Shown in pieces: positions 1-12,300 of a stretch of DNA of 64,000 nt (the first letter of the stretch is position 1; each line of letters begins with the position of its first letter). Made by a program: the position numbers and the translations under genes. The notes under the pieces were generated by a model. It was not told the DNA's origin. It ran no database searches and saw nothing but the letters and a program-made list of their open reading frames with translations. The stretch is from Maniola hyperantus (lineage: Eukaryota > Arthropoda > Insecta > Lepidoptera > Nymphalidae): positions 10,859,554-10,923,553 of the forward strand of contig NC_048557.2 of the NCBI RefSeq assembly GCF_902806685.2. Direction: 5' to 3'.

Positions 1-172
1 CCCCTTAGGAGTTGAATTTTCAAAAACCCTTACTTAGCGGATGCCTACGTCATAATGACTATCTGCATGCCAAATTTCAGCCCGATCCATCCAGTAGTTT
101 GAGCTGTGCGTTGATAGATCAGTCAGTCAGTCAGTCAGTCAGTCACCTTTTCCTTTTATATATTTAATTACA
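1..172 (-). mobile_element. Helitron-like element family A, cut by window edge
   Basis: Matches the full copies from the 'cccttaggagttgaa' part to the gtca microsatellite and 'ccttttatatattt' end. The CTAG end lies left of the window. Confidence 0.75.
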
Positions 173-644
173 CTAAAATACTTAATTTACACAAATAGTG
201 TTTTCTTTATTTTTTTCGTTTTGATACTTTTTAAGACGATACCGATATTGGAATATTAAAAGATTAAAAAAAAAATAGATAATTCTATGCACGTACCTCT
301 AACTTTTCGTAGTTGATCAGTGATATTTAATGGCTTAAAACGCACATTAGGTCCGAAATGTTTGAGCCCGGGATCGAACTCCTGACCCCCCCAACTGGAA
401 GGGCGACGTCAAGTACCTCTAAAAGGGGGTTGCAATACATTTTTGTGAGCATAGGAAAATGCGGTGTGTCGTGCATGGAACTAGCGATATAAATCTTCAC
501 CGCAGCTGCGTCTAATAGCGACCCCACGTTGGGCGCCAAATTGTCATCAAAACTACATTTCTCTACAAAACGTTACGGTTCCAACCTAACCCATTCGTTG
601 TCGTTTCAAAAAATGTCCATTCATATTTAAACAAACAAACTATC

Positions 645-775
645 CTTCAATCCAATCCATCAGTCCGTTTGCGTCCACTGCTGGACATAGGCCTTTCCAA
701 GAGCGCACCAAACACGGTCCTCCGTCTTCCTCATCCATCCGCTCCCCGCCACCTTTTTTTTGCGGAAAGTCAAAG
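645..775 (-). mobile_element. RTE-like LINE 3' fragment
   Basis: Reverse strand ends with 'cctatgtccagcagtggac', the 3' tail shared with the RTE copies at 14734, 18209 and 49397. Short and degenerate. Confidence 0.5.
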
Positions 776-966
776 AATTTCCGGGGGGTGGTTAAAAAAC
801 CTACACATCTAGGTGTACACATCTATAATAAGGCAAGTTTTACTAAGTATTATTTTATTCATGCAAATTTTCCATGCCCGCCCTTCCACTACTACACATG
901 CAAAGAAAAGTCTTGTAGGTACAGCGGGCTTACGTTTTAATTTGTAGTTTTACCATAAATAGTCTA

Positions 967-1215
967 CAGATTTTTTTTTTTTTTATTCATTATAGGTGTA
1001 CGCTTGACCACAATCACACCTGATGGGAAGTGATGATGTGGCCTAAGATGGGACGCGTTTACCTAGAAGATGCCTATTCACTCTTGTTTTAAAGATACCC
1101 GGGTTGTAATTGGTAGGAAACACATATCGCGGAAGAGTATTCCAAACCTTAGCCATACGTACAGAATCGTCTGTTTTGGGCAGATTGACTAAGTAAGTTC
1201 CTTGTGTATTTAATT
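967..1215 (-). mobile_element. LINE 3' end (jockey/CR1-like C-terminus)
   Basis: Plus-strand poly-T at 971-983 marks the 3' tail. The minus strand reads VWNTLPRYVFPTNYNPGIFK, the usual C-terminal reverse-transcriptase tail of these LINEs. A diverged piece in the other orientation is at 24240-24360. Confidence 0.65.
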
Positions 1216-1348
1216 TTTTTTATCTCTCTTTTAAAATACTTGCACACTATATTAATTTAGTCGAATGTTATGGCCTATGATTATAATTTATAATATTGTA
1301 CACTTCCATCTTTCTTGTACCAACTTTCTTGCAAATAAATCATCATCA

Positions 1349-1602
1349 TACATTCATTCATCATGATCGACCCATCACCGGCTCATTACAGAGCACGGAT
1401 CTCCTCTCAAAGGGTTTTGGCCATAGTCTACCACGCTTGCCATGTGCGGATTGGCAGACTTCACACACCTTTGAGAAGTTTATGGAGAACTTTCAGGCAT
1501 GCAGGTTTCCTCACGTAATTACTTAAAACGCACATACCTCCGAAAAGTTAGTAGAGGTGCGTACCCGGACATCCTAACCACTAGGGCCTAGGCTATCACA
1601 GC
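1349..1602 (-). mobile_element. tRNA-derived SINE family K, internally deleted
   Basis: Same sequence as the fuller copies at 20887-21192 and 31151-31466 (tggcagacttcacacacctt, aacgcacata), but without most of the promoter box B. Confidence 0.75.
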
Positions 1603-1984
1603 TGATAAATGATAAAGTATTATTAATTATTTACTTATTATGGACTTCCGCAAAGTAAGAGGCTTGCCCAACGTAGTTACCCACTAGTTCCGAATGTTTT
1701 GTTCCCAACACATTCACAGGTGTTATTGCCGTCGACTGCAGGATCAAGATTGATCGCTCAACACAACAACGTGTATGGACGCGAGAGATCGATGGAATTA
1801 TTCAGCCTGCCACTTTTATTCGTAGGTTTCGTACTGTATTTAACGTTCATCGTAACTTGATGCATGAGTTTGAGAATTTTTGACTTAAATTCAGGGCAGT
1901 TTAGGTGAATTTTACTTTGATGTTATTGTGTTTCGACTCTCGAATTCTAGCGACGTTTGGTGAAACGTAAAATCTTATATCTAC

Positions 1985-2354
1985 GGGTAAACGCTAGCAA
2001 AAACTTAGCGTTGTTATACTACCTCAACACAATCCAATACCAATAACCATTTGCCTCATTTTGTAGTCTTAGTGATTTAGTATTTTTAGTATTTTATAAT
2101 ACATATAGGTACCTATGTAGTATAGCGTGCAAAACTCGGGTCAATGCCGCGTCGTAGGCGAGTGGCATACTTCCGGAACGTTCGTTGACCTAGCGTCAGT
2201 CAGATGTTTTATTTGCAATATGAAATTTTTCAAAATATAGGCTTTTTATTATATTTTTTCGCGTTTTTTTTTGTAGTATCATATCACTGATCATCAGTAC
2301 TAAGTATCACCTGTCTTCCTTTATGCCAGCATTCTGGTTACACTCTGTATGTTG
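1985..2354. mobile_element. MITE family M (Tc1/mariner-like ends), degenerate copy
   Basis: Aligns with 54431-54804 over most of its length ('gctagcaaaaactta', 'tgcaaaactcgggtcaatg'). The ends have decayed. Confidence 0.65.
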
Positions 2355-2355
2355 G

Positions 2356-3061
2356 CAACATTACAAATCACACAATAATAAACCTTAATTACTAAGTAAT
2401 AAAGAAACAAATCGCTTCTAAAACGCTTTTTCCACATAATATTCAGCTGCCAGTCAAATAATTTGTGAGATGAATTTCTTTTTGTTACGATTGGTTGTGA
2501 TTTTGGCAATTCTACTTTTATAACAAATTAATTGAATTTTTATATGTCCATTAACACACACTTGATTTTTTTTCCAATTCAAAAAATGTGTTACCAATTT
2601 AAATTTTATCGTCAGTGGGCCTTCTTATTTTATTAACTTGAAAATCTGGGAAAAATTACTGTAAAGTTTTGCGTACATCGCCATCTATAAAAGGGCTACT
2701 GAACTATATAACATTATTACTGTCAGCTTATAGATGGCGTTGTACATAATAATGTTTGTAGTGTCTATAAAAAGATGGCGCTATAGTCCTTTGCAATTTA
2801 TCAAAGTGCATCCAATATTTTATTAAATAATATCATTCATTAAGGAGAATAATAATATTACTATAAAAAATAATTTAAAGTTTAAAGTCGCTTTGTAGTC
2901 TTGTTTGGAACTAGAAAATAAACTACAAGCTGGCAACACTGACCTGAAAAAAGTTATACACAAACAACATGGTGGATCAGCTGTTTTCATTTTTCGTGAG
3001 GCCGAAATTGTTTTTTTAAAAAGACGTATTGTTATGGTCACATAGCCATGTGTGAATTAAA
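2356..3061 (+). other. Upstream flank of sol
   Basis: No gene recognised. Between 2679 and 2782 the motif gatggcg (or its complement) occurs three times, near 2680, 2733 and 2774, and could belong to the proximal promoter. No clear TATA/initiator pair. Two short upstream ATGs precede exon 1. Confidence 0.3.
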
Positions 3062-3300
3062 ATGGGCTCAATCGCATCGGTGCTGCAATGGCATTGTCAG
3101 GCGTGCGGTCAAATCAATCCTACGGAGAGTGTGAAATGTTTGAAATGTGGTATAAAGAGAGTATCTGGTCATGACAGTGAGATTTCAAAACGATATTGCA
3201 CCGATTCCTCTTCTGAATACGCATCGCGGACAGAAAAGAGTGGCGGAACAACCCCTGGGTCAGAGGCAATCGTCATACCGACAACAAACAATTTCAATAG
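3062..3300 (+). CDS. sol: sol exon 1 (start codon, zinc finger 1)
   Basis: Encodes residues 1-79 plus two bases. The first finger reads W10-x-C12-x2-C15 with N19, then C26-x2-C29. Donor GTAATA follows at 3301. Two short upstream ATGs (3034, which stops after three codons, and 3049, out of frame) precede the start and could lower translation. Any 5' non-coding exon is not identifiable. Confidence 0.93.
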
Positions 3301-6300
3301 GTAATATTTCTCGCATTTTATTGACACCTAATTCCATTGTTGCTTGTGTCAAAGAGTATCGATTTTTCTCAGTCCATATTTAGGTTATATTCTCATTGTA
3401 TTTAGTCGTTGCGTGTCTATAATAGAAGTTCATTAACGGGATTGTTTTCTAGTGCCCTTTTTGTGTAGGGGCTTAGTCATTGTTATTGTAGAAATGAGGC
3501 ATTTACCCGCGCTATGACTATTGGTATGTATTGTCATATACATATTCACTCAATCGTATTTAATTTCTATCGAGATTCGATATTGTTAGCAGTTTTGCTT
3601 ATTTTCAATAGGTACAATTTAACACTTTTCTGTGGCTTATAAAGTGTTTATCGGGTAATATATGCAAGTTTTATACCTTTTTATTCTGTTTTCATGTAAG
3701 TAACATTGCCTGTACCTACTTGTACCCAGTGTTTTAGGTCAAGTTACACTCAGAATACTGGAGTGTACATTAAAAACAGCTGTTATGCAGCTTTGAAGTA
3801 TAATATGTTAATCCTTAATACCTATAGACAGACTGAGTGAAACAAATTAATTCAAAAACTTTAATCTCTATCATTATAAATTGTACTTAGTAGGTACTTC
3901 TCTAGTTCTCCATTTATTATATGTTTGTTAGTACACACTTAACACATAAACCACTTAACTTATTGACATAATACTTTTGTAGTTTAAAATCAAGTGCCTG
4001 ACTCAAATATTATTCTAAGTTTTATGAAAATTGGTCTACTAAATTCCAAGATAAATAACTCTAAACATTGGCAAATGTTAGTGCAATCGAAAGTGATTGA
4101 AGTTTGTTAGTTTACTTTTGTAAGTTGCCTTAGTTACAAAAAAAACGTCTTAAAATGTACTCCATACTAATATTATAAATGCGAATGTGTGTCTGTCTGT
4201 CTTTTAGGTCTTCACAGCCCTTCTGTTTTCCTATTTCTGATGAAATTTGGTACAGAGATAGCATGCGTCCCAGAAAAGGTGATTTTTTATCCCTGAAAAT
4301 GAAAGAGTTCCCACAGAGTTTTTATCCATTATGAAACCTATATCCACGATTATGAATTAGCAGGAATCATCTAGTAAAGTTATAAATTACTAGATGATGC
4401 CCGCGACTTTGTCCGCGTGGATTTAGGTTTTTAATAATCCCGTGGGAACTCTTTGATTTTCCGGGATAAATAGTAACGTATGTCCTTCCCCGGGCTGCAA
4501 GCTATATCTGTACCAAATTTCGTCAAAATCGGTGGAACGGATGGGCTGTGAAAGGCTAGCAGACAGACAGAAAGACAGACACACTTTCGCATTTAAAATA
4601 TTAGTATAGATATAGATTATAATAATTATTAATTAATAAGGCTCGTTCACACTCACAGCGGATGGTCGTGCGTGGGCTCCGCGCCGCTGGCGAGCCGCGC
4701 GTGGCGCTGCGGTTGCGGTTTGCGCAACGTCTCCGCGTCCTGGCGCTGCGCGGCCTGCGACACCATCGCGCCCCATGCGCCGGTTTACAGGTATAACTCG
4801 CATCATTGAATTAATTAAAACGCACATAACTCCGAAAAGTTAGAGGTGCGTGCCCGGGATCGAACCCCCGACCTCCGATTAGAAGGCGGACGTCCTAACC
4901 ACTAAGCTATCACAGCTTACCTGATGTAATCAGTCCACCTAAATTTTCATATGGGGTTATTTGTTCAATGGGTGGGTCAAATTCCTAAATAAACGTGTCT
5001 AACATTTTTTCTTTGTTAAAGAAATTCTTTGATTTCATTTCATTTACCAGAGGAATTTCAAAATATCACTAACTACTAGAACTTAAGGCGATATGACGTC
5101 AAATTTTTACCTTATCTGTTGATTTCAACAGATTGTCCGATGACGAGGAGCAATCTTCAGGGATGACTGACAAGGATAAGTCTGATCGAGGTTAGTAATA
5201 CCATACATTGTTCCACCTGAAAAAATAATTTCACAACTGAAAAATAATTGGTAAGCCATGAAAAAAACTGTTTATATCTGAAAAATAATTAATTGTCAAG
5301 CTCTGAAGGATAATAATTGTTAAACTCTCAAAAATAATTGTTAAGCCCTGAAAAATAATAGTTAAATGATGTTCTTTCCAGACCACAGTATGATAAGATC
5401 CAACACACTAGCGGTCCCATCGTATAAACCTTCGTCAAGTTACTCTGGCGGTCGCCCTCTGAACCTCGACGTTCAGTCCCTACGTTTATCCCCCACGCAA
5501 ATAACTGATCATGCGCACGGAGTCACCAGATCTCTGTCCCATGGCTCAGTGATAAATTCCCAGCACAAATGGTGGAATGTGGAAGAAACTAGAGGGCCTA
5601 TAAACAGGCCCACCAGTCTGCTGGTTTCAGAAAGATACGGGACCTCCTCCTGTACTCCGAGGGAATCATTTTTGAGAAGTCTCCACACAGTTACGAGACG
5701 TCCAAAGAAATGTAACGAAAGCAAATCCAATTGGGAGTTGAACTACGTGAAAGAATATCAAAGGGAGCAGAGCAGAGCGTTACATTTGAAGAAATGGGCG
5801 TGCAGTAAATGTACTCTAGAGAATTCGGGGATCAGGACCCATTGTGAAGCCTGCTTGTCCCCGAGAATCTCTCCGCTAGCCCGTATTTCTAACACTAGAG
5901 GTCTCAGCGTCACTACCTTGGGTAGACACGAGACGTTGAGCGGGAGAGATGGAGCGACCTCTTTACCATCGTCTGGTGGTATTATGATCACCGTCCCTGA
6001 TTGGCCCCAGTCCACAAACTTGGGGGATTCCTTCCAAAGGTCAATCAGCGCTCAGAACTCCCCAGAAACACGACCGACGTATCGCCGGTCGTTTTCCGAA
6101 CAGAATAACGAAAACCGACCGGTCGGTAAAGTTATATCTAGTAGACGAAGTTTGAACGACTACCAACGTTCTTTAGCGAGCTACTGTGGTACTTTAACCA
6201 AGCCAGAAGAAAGAGCAGATAAAAAAGAGGAATCAACAGAATTGATTGATAAAGAATGCAGTTGGGACACGAATGCTGAAGGCGTCATATACGCGTTACC

Positions 6301-9300
6301 CAATAAGGGAAAATACAAGGATTTGAACCTCCAATTGCAAGTGAATAATAATGGAACAAGGTACTCCTACGTATCGGTTCAGGATACCAAAACTGTGATG
6401 AGTAATTCCCAGAATGAAGTATTATATTCCAATGATATCGGAGAAGGAGACTATGCGAGAATCGATGAGTTGTTAGGTACGGAGAACTGTATATCGCCGA
6501 TCGGTGAGAGTAACTTAAGGACCTCGCACATCAGTGCGGCGAAAGAGCCGGGCAAAGTGTTTAACATGCTGCCCTCGGTGGGCAAAGTGTCGCATAACCC
6601 TCGGGAGCCGTCTAAAGTGCCTTCTATCCCGCAGTCCTCGTAAGTAGTTTTTTGAAAATTAGCCTTACTTTTCAAATCTGACAGTTGAGATAATAAATTT
6701 CTTTGTATATTTACTTGATATGGGTGACACTAACAATGGAAATCATAGTCGAAACAGGGGCTTCTTTAAGCTATAATTTAGACGACGTGTGTATATGACA
6801 CATGTCATCTGAATGGTCCCCTAAAGAAGCCTCTATCTTGACTATTCATTCAGTGTAAGACTGCTCAAATCTATAGAACGTACTTTGATCTTGCTCAGAC
6901 TCAGACACAGTTAAAACGAGACAGCGTTATGTGCCTGACATCAATTTGTCTCGTTTTGATTCGGAAGTAAAGTCTGAGCAAAGTCAAAGTACCTACGCTC
7001 TACACGGGCAATATTTTGAATGGTGCTCGTAGGCGCGAGTCGAGCGGAGCCGCGCGCATGTGGCAGTGCAGCGAGTGCTGGTTTGCGTACAACGCGTGGG
7101 GCGCGCGCTGCGACGTGTGCCGGAGCGCTAGGCCTCCGCACGCCGTCACGTTGGCCCCGCCGCCGGAGAGGGAGCAACCGAGGAGCAGGTATTTTACTTT
7201 CTCCTCATCACCTTTTTCGCCTACTCACCTACTTCTTGTTAAACTTTGTCATATTATCTTATTTCACTTTGTCATCATTCCCTTTATCGTCTTTGTTTCC
7301 TTTGGAACATTCTTTCATTTTGTTATCTTCTTTTCTGTTATCATCGTCTTCCCCTTTGTCATCTTTTTATCCTTTGCCATGTCCTTCCCCTTTCTTTCCA
7401 TTTGTCATCTTCTATCACTCTGCATCTTCTTTCACTTTGTTATCTTGTTTCCTGTTATCATTGTCTTCCCCTTTATCATATTTTCCCCCTATGTCATGTT
7501 CTCCCCCTTTCTTTCTATTTGTCATCTTCTATCACCCTGCATTTTCCTTCGCTTGGTAATCTTTCACTTTGTTCTTTCTTTTTGTCATTCTTCTCCATTT
7601 CACTAATTTACCGTCTCTTTCGGAAATTTTGCATGTTTCATAGGGGTTTTTACCCGTCTTCTATTTTTATTGCATAACCTTTTTAAACTGGCATGAAATC
7701 CTATTTTTTCATTTCATTCATCCTTTCTTTTATTTAGGAATGCCTCTTTTTTGTCTATTTGTATAAATTTACTGCTCTACTTACAGACTTCTGCCTCCTT
7801 CCTTTTAAAATCTATTTCTGAATTGCATTCTTCATTTCTTAAATCTCAAATTTTCGCAGAAACAACTCGACGTCCGAAGCGAGCGGCCCCAAGCCGGAGC
7901 TGAATCGCAATGAACCTCTGAAGAAATTGACGGTGCCGATCGCTTCACTGGATCATGACCTCAATAGCGATGAGCTGTTGTTTGCTGTTGGTAAGTTTAT
8001 AAACCCAATACTTTGCTATGAAAAAGTATTTCAGTTAATCCCAACAAAAAATGAAAAAAATTCCAGGTGAAATTCTACTGCAGTCAATGCATTGTCGCGA
8101 TAGCCAGTCCATAATCATTAATACTGGAATTCGTAGTCAAGATAGGGGCTTCTTTAGGGGACCATTCAGACATGTGTTATATTCAACTTTAATACATTAC
8201 ATAAAGGTTGAATTTGACACATGTCAATCTGATGACATGATGTGATATTCAAGCTATTAAAGAAGTGCTATCTTGACTGTGAATTCCAGTGTAAGTCTCC
8301 AAAACATTAATGTACATAATATGTTTTAAGTGGGGATAGGATTTTATTTAGGAAACTTTGTCTGCATGAATTGAGGTATTTTAAAAATCCTTTTTTTCAA
8401 GAAAAGTATTTTATGTCCGTTTTCAGAACTGCCCCAGCTTGAGTAAAAGTTTTTTGAAGTGGTTGTGACAAGAAAAAATAACAGAAAACTTTTGGATTTC
8501 ATCTTAATCAGTATGGATTTAGGAACTAAAATGCAATGCCTAAAGTTCAAACCGTGTTGGTTCATGGATATTCAATCACCAAGATCTTGGTGATTGAATA
8601 TCGATGAATTTATAGGAATCCTTGGTTCTTTCTTTTGCATAGATTTTCAGTGGCCTAAGATGCTTTTATTTTTAGGTTAGCAGCATCAAAATGTCAAAAG
8701 TGACATCTGTAAAAGTCTTTTTGAAAACGGAAGTAATCTTGAGCATTTTTTTTTATTTAACTTGTAGACCCAACGCCAACGCCCAACGCGGACGTAATAA
8801 CTTGGACGTGCGGTCGCTGTACGTTGGTCAACGAGTCCAACGCGACCGCCTGCGCGGCCTGCGCTGGCTCCAGACCTGAGCCGCATACGCATTGGTACGT
8901 AAGTTTTATATGAGCCAACGCCAACGCCCAACGCGGCCGCAATAACTTGGACGTGCGGTCGCTGTACGTTGGTCAACGAGTCCAACGCGACCGCCTGCGC
9001 GGCCTGCGCTGGCTCCAGACCTGAGCCGCATACGCATTGGTACGTAAGTTTTATATGAGCCAACGCCAACGCCCAACGCGGCCGCAATAACTTGGACGTG
9101 CGGTCGCTGTACGTTGGTCAACGAGTCCAACGCGACCGCCTGCGCGGCGGCGGACTAAATTGTTTCTTTATCATGACTATACACTAGTAGAAAAATTATT
9201 GCCAAGTCAAATAGTTGACAAGACTAGTCAATTGAAATTTATTTGGTTGCTTGGCAATATCTTCAATTGATTTTTTTCGTCCTCCCCAAAGCAAAGATCA

Positions 9301-12300
9301 AGGTATGATAACTCTTTTTTCCGTTCTTAGGTCATGCAGCTCCTGTACGCTACGGAACCCACTATCGGCAAGCTTATGCCTCGCGTGCAAGACCCCACCT
9401 GTGCCCAAACACGGGGTCCCGAGCTCTTCGACTGAGGCCAACCATAGCGTCGCAGGTATGTGGGTGACATACAAGTTTAGGTTAAAAATTGTACTGTCAA
9501 ATTAAAGAAAAAACTTTTTTTGGGACCATAGCGAAAACACAGTACACAGTACAAAACAGAAATGTACGGAAAAAATCACATACTTTTTCTTAAAATATGG
9601 CTTTGAGATAGCTGAGAGCGGGGGCACTCGATGCGTTGCGACGTCGGAGCGGCACCGCTCACTTGTTTATGCGTCACAAGGAAAGACACTGTCCAACGCT
9701 GCTACGGCGCCGCTGCAACATAACAACGTTGCGGCGCCGCACCGCTCGTGTGCCCGCTGATACGGTGAAATCTTTGCGGTGCGGCGCCGCAACGCATCGT
9801 GTGCCTCCAGTCTGAGCGGTGCCGCTGCGTCATCCTACCTAGAAATCGCTGTACGATGCCACACGATGCGTTACGACGTCCTGCGGCGCCGTTTTAACAA
9901 ATAGCATAAATCAGCATAATATTTTTGTCAATTTTGTTTATTTTTTTGGACAAATCACACGACCTAAAATTTACTATACCAAAATTTAAGACCTAAGACA
10001 TTCCTAAGACAGTTTACCTGCTTCTCCTATGGTTTTGAATTTCCCTATAATGTCCCAGTTAAAAAACACCGCATTTCGCTGGAGTATAGATGCCCTTTTT
10101 GGTTCAGTTGGTAGAAGCCCATCTCGGCATACTCCTGCCCCGAGACGCGCGGCCTCGAGGCACAAGACACCGCCGCCTGAACACAAGTAAGAAACTATGT
10201 ATTTTGAAAAATAAATTAAATATAAAAAAAAAACTTTTCTGTTGTAATGTTGTATGTATCAAAAGTGTGTTTGTTTGTTGGTTTATTGGTTTGTTGGTTT
10301 GTCCTTCAATCACGTCGCAACAGAGCAACGGATCAACGTACAATTTTGCATGGGTATAATTAAAGACCTGGAGAGTGACATAGGCTACTTTTTATCCCGG
10401 GAAATCAAAAGGTTCCCACGGGATTTTTAAAAAGCTAAATCCACGCGTACGAAGTCGCGAGCATCAGCTTGTTGTATTATACTACGATTATCATCTTCAA
10501 TGGTTCACAGAGCAGACACATCAGAGTGGCCATGCTCGGAATGTACGTTCGTGAACGCTGGCACGGCGCTGGCATGTGACATGTGCCAGTCGCCCAAGAC
10601 CAGACTGTTGCCAGCCGCGCCAGACCAGCCCAGCCTGGACGACGATGATTCACGTGAGTTGAATGATGATCCACGATACCACGCCACTCTAAACCATTTC
10701 ACGCCACCCCACACCACTCTAAACCACCCAATACTTTCCACACCATTCCAAGCCACCTGACCACTCTAAACCACCCTACGCCACCCCACACCAACACCAC
10801 TCCTTTCCATACCACCTAAGCCACTCTAAACCACCCTACACCACCCCACACCAACACCACTCCTTTCCATACCACCCCAAGCCACTCTAAACCACCCTAC
10901 ACCACCCCACACCAACACCACTCCTTTCCATACCACCCCAAGCCACTCTAAACCACCCTACACCACCCCACACCAACACCACTCCTTTCCATACCACCCC
11001 AAGCCACTCTAAACCACCCTACACCACCCCACACCAACACCACTCCTTTCCATACCACCCCAAGCCACTCTAAACCACCCTACACCACCCCACACTATTT
11101 CACACCACCCTAAACCACCCCACGCCACCGCACCAGCCTAAACCACCCCACGCCACCACACCACTCTAAACCACTCCACGCCACCACAACACCCTAAACC
11201 ACTCCAAACCACCTCAAGTCACTACCACCACCCATGCTAAAACACGAAAAGAGGTTTTTGTTTTTTAGTTTGTGTCCAAAAGAGATCTATACCTTGGAAA
11301 GTTAAAATAAAAACTAAAGCATGTGTTCAACAGCGGAAGGATCTGACGGGGAGAGACAAGAGAGTACTCCAATGGAAATCCTGCGGCTCCGAGAAGAGAG
11401 TCACGCGTGGACGCAGTGGCAAGAAGTTTTGGCTCAATGTGCTGCGGTGAGTTTTGATTGAATTTCTTTTTTTATTTATGTAAAGAAAACCACTTTACCC
11501 ATGGACACCTATTCAGTGCTTTTCTTTAATTTATTACTTTGTCTTTGGTGCATAAAAGACATATCCTGAAGTCTGTGGACTTAGCGTGTCAAATGTCACT
11601 ACTGACAGTTATGTCAATTGAATCTGAAGTTTTGTCGGTGTTTTGAAGTAAACGGATATTTTTGTGTTTATAATTAGAAAGATTAATTGTTAAAACCGTA
11701 AATAAAGGCTTTAAATGTTGTTTCTGTAGTTGTATAGAAACGCAATTAAGTCTTGGTTTCATTCCCCGAATCCACTCAAGAATAAAATAACATTATATTT
11801 ATAAAGGAATGTATAGACTAATGGCACAGGTCACAACAGTTAGGAAACTTGTAACGAAACGTCGAGGCTTCACCCACACTGGCAGGCGTCAAATGTTACC
11901 TACATATGACGGCATAGGCTATAGTCCAATTTTTAATTAAACAACATTTTTGACGTTTCCAGTGCTACCAGATTCTTATGAAAAACTAGCTTATGCTCGC
12001 GACTTCGTCCGCGTGGACTACACAAATTTCAAACCCCTATTTCACCCCCTTAGGAGTTGAATTTTCAAAAATCCTTTCTTAGCGGATGCCTACGTCATAA
12101 TAGCTATCTGCATGCCAAATTTCAGCCCGATCCGTTAAGTAGTTTGAGCTGTGCGTTGATAGATCAGTCAGTCAGTCAGTCAGGCAGTCAGTCAGTCACC
12201 TTTTCCTTTTATATATTTAGATGAATAGTGCAGGGGTAAAAAAAAAACCAACTGAGTTGGTACAATAGCTACGGGTAACTTTAGAAAGATGTCTAACATG

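Noticed and set aside
7016..7606. Open frames of 143-196 codons in sol intron 5
   Set aside because: Only the first part is exon 5 in frame. The rest is a Phe/Leu/Ser translation of a pyrimidine-rich tandem tract after a good donor at 7189.
8686..9130. Minus-strand frames of 60-130 codons over exon 7 copies
   Set aside because: Antisense shadows of the 145-bp tandem repeat; the plus strand encodes the zinc finger.
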